A stretch of 64,000 nt of DNA from Arthrobacter sp. PAMC25564 (GTDB taxonomy: Bacteria; Actinomycetota; Actinomycetes; Actinomycetales; Micrococcaceae): contig NZ_CP039290.1 of NCBI RefSeq assembly GCF_004798705.1, positions 1,240,001 through 1,304,000 on the forward strand. Reading direction: 5' to 3'. This document shows positions 16,562 to 24,928 of this stretch, in pieces. How positions within the stretch are numbered: position 1 is the first letter of the stretch; the number at the start of each line of letters is the position of its first letter. Made by a program: the position numbers and the translations under genes. Below the pieces are notes generated by a model. The model had not been told where the DNA came from, made no database searches, and worked only from the letters and a program-made list of their open reading frames with translations.

Positions 16562-19300
16562 GTGCCAAGCAAGGCCAAAACCGGCAAGAAACTCGTGATC
16601 GTAGAGTCTCCCGCCAAGAGCAAGACCATCGCCAAGTACCTCGGCGAGGGCTTCATCGTCGAGGCCTCCATCGGTCACATCCGCGACCTGCCGCAGCCCT
16701 CGGAGCTCCCCGCGGAACTGAAGAAGTCCTCGGTCGGCAAGTTCGCCGTCGACATCGACAACGACTTCAAGCCCTATTACGTGGTGTCCGCGGACAAGAA
16801 GAAGAAGGTCGCCGAGCTCAAGGCCCAGCTCAAGGATGCTGACGCTCTTTACCTCGCAACCGATGGGGACCGCGAGGGCGAGGCCATCGCGTGGCACCTG
16901 CTGGAGGTCCTCAAGCCCAAGGTCCCGGTCTACCGGATGACCTTCGGCGAAATCACCAAGGAAGCCATCCACCGCGCCATGGACAACCTGCGCGATGTGG
17001 ACCAGGACCTCGTCGACGCGCAGGAAACCCGCCGCGTGCTGGACCGGCTCTATGGCTACGAGATTTCCCCGGTGCTCTGGCGCAAGGTGGCACGCGGCCT
17101 GTCCGCCGGCCGCGTCCAGTCCGTCGTGACCCGCATGGTGGTCGACCGCGAGCGTGAGCGCATGGCGTTCAAGGCCGCCTCCTACTGGGACCTCACGGGC
17201 CAGTTCGGCGCCGGCACTGCTTCCTTCAAAGCCAAGCTCGCGGCCGTCGACGGCGCCAAGGTGGCCAGCGGCCGCGACTTCAATGACAACGGCGAGCTCA
17301 CCTCACGCAATGTTGTGCACGTCAACGAGGAACTCGCCACTGCACTGGCGGCAGGGCTGCAGGACGCCGATTTCCGCGTCCGCTCGGTTGACACCAAGCC
17401 GTACACCCGCCGCCCGGCAGCACCGTTCACGACCTCCACGCTGCAGCAGGAGGCAGGCCGCAAGCTGCGCTTCACCTCCAAGAGCACGATGCAGGTGGCC
17501 CAGCGGCTCTACGAAAACGGCTACATCACCTATATGCGTACGGACTCCTCCGCGCTGAGCAACGAAGCCGTGACGGCCGCGCGCCGCCAGGCCTCCGAGC
17601 TGTACGGCCCCGAGTACGTCCCGGCGTCGCCGCGGGTTTACACCGGCAAGGCGGCCAACGCGCAGGAAGCCCACGAGGCCATCCGCCCCGCCGGTGACTC
17701 CTTCCGCACCCCGGCCCAGGTGGCCAAGCAGCTCTCCGGCGACGAATTCCGGCTCTACGAGCTGATCTGGAAGCGGACCGTCGCCTCGCAGATGGCCGAT
17801 GCCAAGGGATCCACCGCCACCATCCGCCTCGGCGCCGTGGCCGCAGGCGGGGCGGCCGATGGCCGGGACGCCGAATTCTCGGCCTCCGGCACCGTCATCA
17901 CCTTCCCCGGCTTCCTCGCCGCCTACGAAGAAGGCAAGGACGAGAGCCGGGGCGACGACGAGTCCGAGGAAGCACGCCGGCTCCCGAACGTCGCCAAGGA
18001 CGACGCGCTGACCGCCTCGGAGATCGTCGCCGTCGGGCACGAGACCTCCCCGCCGCCGCGCTTCACCGAAGCCTCGCTGACCGCGGAACTCGAAAAGAAG
18101 GGCATCGGCCGCCCGTCGACCTACGCCTCCACCATCTCCACGATCCAGGACCGCGGCTACGTCCGGAAGCAGGGCTCCGCGCTGGTCCCCAGCTGGATCG
18201 CGTTCTCCGTGGTCCGGCTGCTCGAGCAGCACTTCAAGGACTACGTGGACTATGAGTTCACGGCCGACATGGAAGCGGACCTGGACAAGATCGCCAACGG
18301 CCAGGCTGCCGGACCCGCCTGGCTCAAGCACTTCTACTTCGGCGGGGATTCCGAGCCCGGCCTGCTGAGCATCGTCAACAACCTTGGCGAGATCGACGCC
18401 CGAGAAATCAACTCGATTCCCATCACCGAGGGCATCACGCTGCGCGTCGGCAAATTCGGGCCGTACCTGGAAAGCTCCGTCCCGACGGTGGATCCCAAGA
18501 CCGGCGAGCTCGTTGAATCCGCCCGCGCCAACGTTCCCGAGGACCTGGCCCCGGACGAGCTCACCGCGGCCAAGGCGGTCGAGCTGATGGAAACCGCGGC
18601 CCCCGAGGAGCGTGTGCTCGGCGCCGATCCGCACACCGGGCACACGGTCGTCGCCAAGAACGGCCGCTATGGCGCCTATGTCACCGAGGTCATCCCCGAG
18701 ATGACCGAGGAACAGCTCGCCAACCAGCCGGTCGAGTACTACAAGAACGGCAAGCCCAAGCCGCCGAAAAAACCAGTCAAAGCCAAGCCGCGGACCGGGT
18801 CCCTGTTCGCCTCGATGAGCGTGGAGACCATCACCCTGGACGAAGCGCTGCAGCTGATGAGCCTGCCCCGGGTCCTCGGCCAGGACGCTGAAGGCAACCC
18901 CATCACGGTACAGAACGGCCGGTTCGGCCCGTACCTGAAGAAGGGCACGGATTCCCGGTCCATCGGCTCGGAAGAGGAAATCTTCACCATCACGCTGGAG
19001 GCGGCGCTGGAGATCTACTCCCAGCCCAAGCAGCGCGGGGCCCGGGCAGCGGTGCCGCCGCTGGCCGAGTTCGGTCCGGACCCGGTCTCGGAGAAGAACA
19101 TCGTGGTGAAGGAAGGCCGCTTCGGCCCGTACATCACCGACGGCATCACCAACATCACCGTGCCCCGCAGCACCGCCCTGGAGGAGCTGACCCGCGAACA
19201 GGCCGTCGAACTCCTCGCCGAGAAGCGCGCGAGGGGCCCGGTCAAGCGCACCACGACGGCCCGCAAGGCCCCGGTCCGCAAAGCCGCCGCCAAGAAGTAG
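16562..19300 (+). CDS. topA: DNA topoisomerase I
   Basis: This 912-residue protein relaxes negative supercoils by type IA strand passage. The TOPRIM domain opens with KLVIVESPAKSKTIAKYLG, the acidic triad is in YLATDGDREGEAIAWHL, and the active-site tyrosine lies in NGYITYMRTDSSAL. There are no zinc-finger cysteines; instead the C-terminus has repeats around NGRYGAYVTE, NGRFGPYLKKG and EGRFGPYITDG and a Lys-rich tail (KAPVRKAAAKK), as in mycobacterial TopA. The GTG at 16562 is chosen because AGGAG lies 7 nt upstream; an ATG 42 bases earlier has none. Confidence 0.97.
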   Translation: MPSKAKTGKKLVIVESPAKSKTIAKYLGEGFIVEASIGHIRDLPQPSELPAELKKSSVGKFAVDIDNDFKPYYVVSADKKKKVAELKAQLKDADALYLATDGDREGEAIAWHLLEVLKPKVPVYRMTFGEITKEAIHRAMDNLRDVDQDLVDAQETRRVLDRLYGYEISPVLWRKVARGLSAGRVQSVVTRMVVDRERERMAFKAASYWDLTGQFGAGTASFKAKLAAVDGAKVASGRDFNDNGELTSRNVVHVNEELATALAAGLQDADFRVRSVDTKPYTRRPAAPFTTSTLQQEAGRKLRFTSKSTMQVAQRLYENGYITYMRTDSSALSNEAVTAARRQASELYGPEYVPASPRVYTGKAANAQEAHEAIRPAGDSFRTPAQVAKQLSGDEFRLYELIWKRTVASQMADAKGSTATIRLGAVAAGGAADGRDAEFSASGTVITFPGFLAAYEEGKDESRGDDESEEARRLPNVAKDDALTASEIVAVGHETSPPPRFTEASLTAELEKKGIGRPSTYASTISTIQDRGYVRKQGSALVPSWIAFSVVRLLEQHFKDYVDYEFTADMEADLDKIANGQAAGPAWLKHFYFGGDSEPGLLSIVNNLGEIDAREINSIPITEGITLRVGKFGPYLESSVPTVDPKTGELVESARANVPEDLAPDELTAAKAVELMETAAPEERVLGADPHTGHTVVAKNGRYGAYVTEVIPEMTEEQLANQPVEYYKNGKPKPPKKPVKAKPRTGSLFASMSVETITLDEALQLMSLPRVLGQDAEGNPITVQNGRFGPYLKKGTDSRSIGSEEEIFTITLEAALEIYSQPKQRGARAAVPPLAEFGPDPVSEKNIVVKEGRFGPYITDGITNITVPRSTALEELTREQAVELLAEKRARGPVKRTTTARKAPVRKAAAKK

Positions 19301-19311
19301 TCCAGCCACAC

Positions 19312-19379
19312 CGAAGTCGCCGGGAGAGTGCGGGTTCGCCGGGAGTTTCCGGCGACTTCGCACGCTTCCGGCGACTTCG
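19312..19379. repeat. palindromic repeat cluster after topA
   Basis: CGAAGTCGCCGG (19312-19323) is the exact reverse complement of CCGGCGACTTCG, which occurs twice (19349-19360 and 19368-19379) as a 19-bp direct repeat. Two alternative hairpins are possible. It could act as the topA terminator, but no T-run follows. Confidence 0.7.
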
Positions 19380-19418
19380 CGTTTGCGGACCCGGGCAGGG
19401 TCGTGATCGAGTAGGACC

Positions 19419-19883
19419 ATGACTGAACAGCCCGCTCCCAAGGACCTCCAGCCGCTGAACGACCTCGAAGAGAAGCTCGCCCGGGGTGAGCAGCCGGATG
19501 CCAACCCGGTGGATGTCATCCTCGCCTTCCTCAACAACGAGGTCTACGTGCTCAGCTCCGATGTGCTCGAAGGCCCCGACGCCCAGGTCGAACCGCTGGT
19601 GCTCGCGAACTCCTCCGGACAGCCGGTCCTGGCGGTGTTCTCGCACCCGAGCCGCGTCGCCGGGCAGTACCTGGCGACCGCCCCCAACGTGCTGGGCACC
19701 CAGGGTGCCGCGATCATCGGCAGCCTCGGGGATGAACTGGGGATGGTCATCAACCCGGGTGCCGCCTTCGGCTTCGAAATTGATCCGGAAGGCGTAGCCA
19801 ACATCCGCCGGGACTTCCACCCGACCGAAGACTCCGCCGGGCTGCCGGGCGGGCCGTCCGCGGACGACGGCGGCCAGGCCTGA
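19419..19883 (+). CDS. SseB-family protein
   Basis: The 154-residue protein matches the SseB N-terminal-type domain: NDLEEKLARGEQ near the start, VLANSSGQPVLAVFSHPSRV in the middle and GDELGMVINPGAAFGFEIDP near the end. The family's biochemical role in non-pathogenic actinobacteria is unknown; the name comes from enhanced serine sensitivity in E. coli. It stands between topA and the Ppx/GppA gene in the same direction with an 87-bp gap after it. Confidence 0.8.
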   Translation: MTEQPAPKDLQPLNDLEEKLARGEQPDANPVDVILAFLNNEVYVLSSDVLEGPDAQVEPLVLANSSGQPVLAVFSHPSRVAGQYLATAPNVLGTQGAAIIGSLGDELGMVINPGAAFGFEIDPEGVANIRRDFHPTEDSAGLPGGPSADDGGQA

Positions 19884-19970
19884 GTCACGCCCCGGCCCGG
19901 CCGCCGCGTAACTGGGCCGGGCTGCCGTCGCAGTTAGGCCAGCCGCTTCCCTGAGGGGAATAATGACAGC

Positions 19971-21077
19971 ATGCGTCTAGGCGTCCTCGACATCGGTTCC
20001 AACACCGTCCACCTCCTGCTGGTCGACGCCCATCCCGGCGCGCGCCCGGTGCCGTTCGCCTCGCACAAACGCCCGCTGTCCCTTGTGCAGTTCCTCGACG
20101 CGGACGGCAACATCAACGACGCCGGCCAGCATGAGCTGATCGAATTCGTCCTCGAGGCGTGGGAATTCGCGGCCAAGCACAAGGCCGATGACCTCCTGGC
20201 CTTCTGTACCTCGGCCATCCGTGAGGCCACCAACGGCCCGGCGGTGCTCGCCCGGGTGAAGCATGAAACCACCGTCACGCTCCGGGAGCTCACCGGCAGC
20301 GAAGAGGCATCGATGACGTTCTTCGCCGTCCGCCGCTGGTACGGCTGGGGCGCCGGGCCCATTCTGGACCTCGACATCGGCGGCGGCTCCTTCGAGATGG
20401 CCTACGGACACGACGAACTCCCCGAACTCGCGATGTCCGTCCCGCTCGGAGCGAGCCGGCTGACCCGGGACTGGCTTCCCCAGGATCCGCCCTCGGCCCG
20501 AAGCGTGAAGGAGCTGCGCCGCTACATCCGGGCGACGCTCAAGCCCGCCGTACGCAGCTTCGAGAAGCTCGGCCGGGCCAACCTCGTCGCGGGCACATCC
20601 AAGACGTTCCGCTCGCTGGCCCGGATTGCCGGCGCAGCCCCCAGCGGCGCCGGCCCGTACGTCAAGCGGGAGCTCTTCGCCACTGACCTGGGGCTATGGG
20701 CCCAGCGCATCTCGGCCATGGAGGTCGAGGACCGGCTGCACCTTCCCGGCGTCTCGGAGGCCCGCGGACCCCAGCTGTTGGCAGGAGCCCTGGTGGCGGA
20801 GGCCGCGCTGGAGCTGTTCGGGTTCCCGAGCCTGGAAATCTGCCCCTGGGCCCTGCGTGAGGGGCTTATTCTCCGCCGGCTGGACCAACTGGTCTTCGAC
20901 GGCCCGCTGGAGCCGGCGCCGCACGTGCTCCAGGCCCCTCCGCCGGAGCTGCAGTCACCCGGAAGCCCGGCGCCCGGTGTGCGGCCGCGGGTTGCCCCGT
21001 CCCGCGGCCACTCCGCCACCCCGGCGCCGTGGCCGGATCCCCAAGGAGGAAACCAGAATGGCGCAGTACCTGCTTAG
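19971..21077 (+). CDS. Ppx/GppA-family phosphatase
   Basis: This 368-residue protein has the actin-like ATPase fold of exopolyphosphatase / pppGpp phosphatase: GVLDIGSNTVHLLLVDAHPG (phosphate 1) and DLDIGGGSFEMAYG (phosphate 2). It is the short form of about 310 residues plus a Pro-rich tail of about 55 residues. Substrates in the family are inorganic polyphosphate or guanosine pentaphosphate; the sequence does not tell which. The 3' end overlaps the next gene by 20 bp in another frame, and the ribosome site of that gene lies inside this one. Confidence 0.9.
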   Translation: MRLGVLDIGSNTVHLLLVDAHPGARPVPFASHKRPLSLVQFLDADGNINDAGQHELIEFVLEAWEFAAKHKADDLLAFCTSAIREATNGPAVLARVKHETTVTLRELTGSEEASMTFFAVRRWYGWGAGPILDLDIGGGSFEMAYGHDELPELAMSVPLGASRLTRDWLPQDPPSARSVKELRRYIRATLKPAVRSFEKLGRANLVAGTSKTFRSLARIAGAAPSGAGPYVKRELFATDLGLWAQRISAMEVEDRLHLPGVSEARGPQLLAGALVAEAALELFGFPSLEICPWALREGLILRRLDQLVFDGPLEPAPHVLQAPPPELQSPGSPAPGVRPRVAPSRGHSATPAPWPDPQGGNQNGAVPA

Positions 21078-21417
21078 CATCTACCAGCCGGCCGGTCCCG
21101 CCCCCGCTCCGGAAGTCCTGGAACCCATCATGCGTGACGTCGATGCCGTGAACCGCGAAATGAAGGCCGCAGGGGCGTGGGTGTTTACGGCCGGGCTCCA
21201 CCCCACGGACTCCGCCACCGTCGTGCGGCCGCAGGGAACCGGGGTATTGGTCACGGACGGCCCGTTCGCGGAGGGCAAGGAGCACCTCGGTGGCTTCACC
21301 GTCATCAACGCGGAGGACCTCGACGCCGCGCTCGCCTGGGCCGGAAAGCTGGCCCGGGCCACCACCCTTCCCGTCGAGGTGCGCCCCCTCCAGGGCACGG
21401 AGGCTTCGAACGGGTAA
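21058..21417 (+). CDS. YCII-related / PhnB-like small protein
   Basis: This 119-residue protein is a YCII-type ferredoxin-like fold: MAQYLLSIYQP, then GAWVFTAGLHP, VTDGPFAEGKEHLGGFTVIN and a C-terminal VEVRPLQ strand. Related proteins accompany sigma factors of the ECF41 group, but none is near. AAGGAGGAAA sits just ahead of ATG 21058, an unusually strong ribosome site given that it lies within the preceding gene. Function unknown. Confidence 0.85.
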   Translation: MAQYLLSIYQPAGPAPAPEVLEPIMRDVDAVNREMKAAGAWVFTAGLHPTDSATVVRPQGTGVLVTDGPFAEGKEHLGGFTVINAEDLDAALAWAGKLARATTLPVEVRPLQGTEASNG

Positions 21418-21842
21418 GCGCCGGGCGGCCCCGCGGAGGGAATTGGGGGAATTCCTTCCGCAACCGCCCGGCGCCACGCCGGTCCGCAAGAACCGGCCCT
21501 CATCACTCGCACCCAGTTGAGGCACTTCCAAAACTAGACGCCGGGCTTGGGGATACGGGGAGTTTTTTCTGTGCATAGGCTGGCAATGGCTTGGGCAAGC
21601 TGTCTGTCGGCCCGCCCGCTCCCGCCGGGTGTGTCGTTAAACGGCAAAGGCACCGGCGGCCCGCTGCGGGAAAATGGGGGGAAACCCGCTGCAGACCACC
21701 GGTGCCGGGCAGCCATCCGCATGACTGCCGTATCACTCGCACCCTCAATGAGGTAACTCCAAGTTAGCCACGGAGCTTGTGAGGAAGCTGCGCTGAGGAT
21801 GGGAACTGGCTGTGAATCGGGCCGGACTGCAATGATGGGGGC
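21418..21842. other. 425-bp gene-free gap with direct repeats and a long hairpin
   Basis: No plausible gene is seen. Two related blocks begin with ATCACTCGCACCC at 21502-21514 and 21732-21744 and remain similar for about 36 bp (...GAGG...ACTTCCAAA... versus ...GAGG...AACTCCAAG...). Between them lies a 58-nt imperfect hairpin at 21649-21706. The gap precedes proC and could hold a regulatory RNA or a small RNA gene. Confidence 0.6.
21649..21706 (+). ncRNA. candidate structured RNA
   Basis: GGCACCGG (21649-21656) pairs perfectly with CCGGTGCC (21699-21706); inside, GG/CC, CTGC/GCAG and GGG/CCC continue the helix around an A/G-rich loop. It is not followed by a T-run. I could not match it to a known RNA family; direction is assumed from the genes on both sides. 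Confidence 0.35.
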
Positions 21843-22676
21843 ATGAGCAACCGAATCGCATTCCTGGGCTGTGGGTCAATGAACGAGGCAATTCTGGGCG
21901 GCCTGATCGCCGGGGGCACCGATCCGGCGGATATTGTCGCCACCGTCCGCCGCGCCGAACGGGCCGCCGAGCTTGCCCAGCGGCACCACGGCATCACCGC
22001 CATCGCCGGCGCCGAAGAGCCGGAAAACAATAAGGACGCAGCCACCGGCGCCAACGTCGTGATCCTGGGCGTCAAGCCCGTCGGAATCGCGGACCTTGCC
22101 CGCGAAATCAGCGGTTCGCTCTCGCCGGACACGATCGTCATCAGCGTTGCCGCGGCCGTGTCGCTGGCGCAGCTCGAGGCGGCACTTCCGGCCGGCCAGC
22201 CAGTGATCCGCACCATGCCCAACACCCCGGCCAGGCTCGGCCGCGGCGTCGTCTCAGTTTCGCCCGGGACCAGCTGCTCGGCCGCGCAGCTGCAGCGTGC
22301 CAAGGACATCCTGTCCGCCGTCGGCACTGTCGTTGAAGTCCCCGAAGCCCAGGTGGACGCGCTGTCCGCCATCAGCGGCTCGGGCCCGGCATACACGTTC
22401 TACCTGGCCGAGGCGATGGCGGCCGCCGGCGTCGAACTGGGCCTGGACCCGGAGCTGTCGATGCTGCTGGCCCGCGAAACCGTCGCCGGAGCCGGCCTCA
22501 TGCTGACCGAGCCCGGCGCGGACCCGGCCGCGCTGCGCAAGGCGGTCACGAGCCCGAACGGCACCACCGAACGCGCGATTGCCACCTTCGATGAGCGCGG
22601 CCTGCCGGCGATCATCGCCGACGGCGCCCGCGCCGCCGCGGCCCGCGCCGCGGAGATCACGACGCAGCTCGCGTAG
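21843..22676 (+). CDS. proC: pyrroline-5-carboxylate reductase
   Basis: The 277-residue enzyme makes proline from pyrroline-5-carboxylate with NAD(P)H. The N-terminal Rossmann motif is IAFLGCGSMNEAILGGLI; RTMPNTPARLGRGVV and the C-terminal dimer domain ISGSGPAYTFYLAEAM and TVAGAGLMLTE are family signatures. Length is normal. It converges on the trkA gene with a 37-bp gap that contains a small GC-rich hairpin. Confidence 0.96.
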   Translation: MSNRIAFLGCGSMNEAILGGLIAGGTDPADIVATVRRAERAAELAQRHHGITAIAGAEEPENNKDAATGANVVILGVKPVGIADLAREISGSLSPDTIVISVAAAVSLAQLEAALPAGQPVIRTMPNTPARLGRGVVSVSPGTSCSAAQLQRAKDILSAVGTVVEVPEAQVDALSAISGSGPAYTFYLAEAMAAAGVELGLDPELSMLLARETVAGAGLMLTEPGADPAALRKAVTSPNGTTERAIATFDERGLPAIIADGARAAAARAAEITTQLA

Positions 22677-22713
22677 CGGAGCGGGGGAGACGCCCGGGAC
22701 TGTGCCGGGGGCG

Positions 22714-23400
22714 CTACGGCCGGGCGGCGAACCGCTCCAGCAGGTCCACGTGGCCCGAAACGATGAGCATGTCCCGTGCGGAGACCTTGGTCTCGGGCCG
22801 GGCGTAGGTGAAATCCTCGCCCGGGGACTTCACGCCCACGATCGTGACCCCGTACTTGGAACGGACCTTGGACTCCTCCAGGGTGAAGCCCACGGTCTCG
22901 CGCGGCGGGTACATCTTGACGATCGCGAAGTCGTCGTCGAACTCGATGAAGTCCAGCATCCGCCCGGACACGAGGTGGGCGGCGCGGACGCCGGCGTCGG
23001 CCTCCGGGTAGATCACATGGTTGGCGCCGATCCGGGTCAGGATCTTGCCGTGCGAGGGCGTGATGGCCTTGACCCAGAGGTGTTCGATCCCGAGGTCCAC
23101 GAGGTTCACCGTGATCAGGACGGAGGACTCGATCGAGGTGCCCACCCCGCAGACGGCGGAGCTGAACTCCTGGGCGCCGAGCTGGCGGAGGGCATCGATG
23201 TTGGTGGCGTCCGCCTCCACGACGTGCGTCAGGACGCTGGCCCATTTCTGCACCAGGCTCCGGTCGCGTTCGATGGCGAGCACTTCGCGGCCCTGCTTGA
23301 CCAGCTGTTCGGCGGTGGACGCGCCAAAGCGGCCCAGCCCGATCACCAGCACGGGGGCGTTGTGGGCGGGCCGGTTGACGGCGCCTGAGGAACTAGCCAA
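22714..23400 (-). CDS. TrkA/KtrA-type potassium channel regulatory subunit
   Basis: This 228-residue protein has an RCK N-terminal NAD-binding domain (PVLVIGLGRFGASTAEQL, acidic end AIERD) and an RCK C-terminal domain (about 140-220). It should gate the membrane subunit encoded just upstream. The start is placed at TTG 23400, which overlaps the trkH stop by eight bases; the open frame beyond it runs inside trkH. Confidence 0.9.
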   Translation of the reverse strand: MASSSGAVNRPAHNAPVLVIGLGRFGASTAEQLVKQGREVLAIERDRSLVQKWASVLTHVVEADATNIDALRQLGAQEFSSAVCGVGTSIESSVLITVNLVDLGIEHLWVKAITPSHGKILTRIGANHVIYPEADAGVRAAHLVSGRMLDFIEFDDDFAIVKMYPPRETVGFTLEESKVRSKYGVTIVGVKSPGEDFTYARPETKVSARDMLIVSGHVDLLERFAARP

Positions 23401-24826
23401 TGATCGGTCTCTCTTCCGGGTAGTGGTACAGCTGGCTGCGCTGGCGCAGGGCCAGGGCGGCGGCAAGGGTGACGGTCCCGACGCGCCCGGCGAACATCAG
23501 GACGGTGAGGACATAGACCCCCGACGGCGGCAGCTCGGCACTGAGGTTGGTGCTGAGGCCCACCGTGGCGAAGGCTGAAATGGTTTCAAAGAGGACCCGG
23601 TCCAGGGACGCCCCGCTGATCTGCAGGAGCAGGAAGGCCGAGACGGAGACGAGCGTGGCACCGGCAACGATTACCGAGATGGCCACCCGCATGGTCCCCT
23701 CGGGGATGGTGCGCCCGTAGATCTTCACATCGGAGTCGCCGCGGGCTTCGGCCACGATCGCGAGGAACATCACGGCGATGGTTGTCACCTTGATGCCGCC
23801 GGCCGTGGACGCCGAACCGCCGCCGGCAAACATGAGGGCGTCGGAGAGCAGCATGGTGGTGGAATCCATATGGTTCTGGTCCACCAGGTTGAAGCCGCCG
23901 GACCGGGTCATCACCGAGGCGAAAAGCGAGTGGACGATCTTGTCGCCGAGGCTCATGGTGCCGATGGTGCGTGTGTTCTCCCACTCCATCAGGCCCCAGA
24001 GCACCGCGCCGGCGGCGAGGAGGATGAGGGAAACCTGGATGGTCAGCTTGGTGTGCAGGTTCCATTTCTTCCACCGGAGGCCGTTCTGCTGCAGCACCAT
24101 GACCACGGGGAAGCCCAGGCTGCCGAGGAAGACGCCGACCATCAGGGGGATGAGGATCCACAGGTCCGTCTCGTACGGGACGATGCCGTCCGAATGGGGC
24201 GTGAAACCGGCGTTGTTGAACGCCGAAATCGCGTAGAAAACACCGTGCCATACGGACTGGCCGAAGCTTTCCCCAAGCGTCAGGAACCGGGAGACCAGGG
24301 CTAGGGCAAGGACGCCCTCGATGACAACGGACGTGACGATGACAATCCGCAGCAGGGTACCCACCTCGCCCAGCCGCCCGGCATTGTTCATGGCCTCCTG
24401 GGCGATCAGCTTGCCGCGGACACCCAGTTTCTTGCTGACCATCAGGGCCAGCAGCGACGCCAGGGTCAGGGTGCCCAGGCCGCCGACGAAGATGCCGACC
24501 AGGATGACGAGCTGGCCGAAGAAGGACCAGTACACGGCGGTGGAGACGACGGTCAGGCCGGTGACGCAGACTGCGGACACAGCCGTGAACAGGGCCTGGT
24601 GCAGCGGCGTCGGCTGGCCGGTCGCGGAGGCCGCCGGGAGCGAGAGGAGGGTTGTGAAGATCAGGATCACGACACCGAACGTCGTCAGCGCGAGGCGGGC
24701 CGGCGAGGTGTTCGCGATGTTGTCAATGAAGTCTCGCAGGCGTGTGAAAATCCACAGGTCGCCCTGCTCCGGCATGCCGGGGTGCCAGCTGGAGGGGCTC
24801 TTGGACCTCGACTGGCTTTGCGTCAT
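23393..24826 (-). CDS. TrkH/KtrB-type potassium channel subunit
   Basis: The 477-residue membrane protein shows four pore-loop repeats typical of KtrB/TrkH: AVCVTGLTVV, AFNNAGFTPH, VMTRSGGFNLV and AFATVGLSTN, each with the key glycine of the selectivity filter. About eight to ten hydrophobic segments surround them. With the RCK protein it forms a K+ uptake system at the cytoplasmic membrane. ATG 24826 is chosen because the frame upstream is antisense to acuC. It is divergent from acuC. Confidence 0.93.
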   Translation of the reverse strand: MTQSQSRSKSPSSWHPGMPEQGDLWIFTRLRDFIDNIANTSPARLALTTFGVVILIFTTLLSLPAASATGQPTPLHQALFTAVSAVCVTGLTVVSTAVYWSFFGQLVILVGIFVGGLGTLTLASLLALMVSKKLGVRGKLIAQEAMNNAGRLGEVGTLLRIVIVTSVVIEGVLALALVSRFLTLGESFGQSVWHGVFYAISAFNNAGFTPHSDGIVPYETDLWILIPLMVGVFLGSLGFPVVMVLQQNGLRWKKWNLHTKLTIQVSLILLAAGAVLWGLMEWENTRTIGTMSLGDKIVHSLFASVMTRSGGFNLVDQNHMDSTTMLLSDALMFAGGGSASTAGGIKVTTIAVMFLAIVAEARGDSDVKIYGRTIPEGTMRVAISVIVAGATLVSVSAFLLLQISGASLDRVLFETISAFATVGLSTNLSAELPPSGVYVLTVLMFAGRVGTVTLAAALALRQRSQLYHYPEERPIIG

Positions 24827-24915
24827 GTGTGGCTTATCCTCGGTTGAAACTGCTTCCTTCAGTAGTAAACCACTAAACCCCGTGCAATGACGGGGATCGG
24901 TGCACCACGCTCGGG

Positions 24916-24921
24916 TAGCCT
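24916..24921 (+). promoter_or_regulatory. -10 box of acuC
   Basis: TAGCCT ends 7 nt before ATG 24929, so acuC is probably leaderless. The -35 region is weak. Confidence 0.5.
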
Positions 24922-24928
24922 GTGATGG

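Noticed and set aside
17303..19537. 744-residue frame opposite topA
   Set aside because: It follows the codon structure of topA on the other strand and has no recognisable domain.
21547..21756. 69-residue small protein in the proC gap
   Set aside because: No ribosome site, no codon bias and its frame crosses the hairpin and direct repeat; structure explains the region better.
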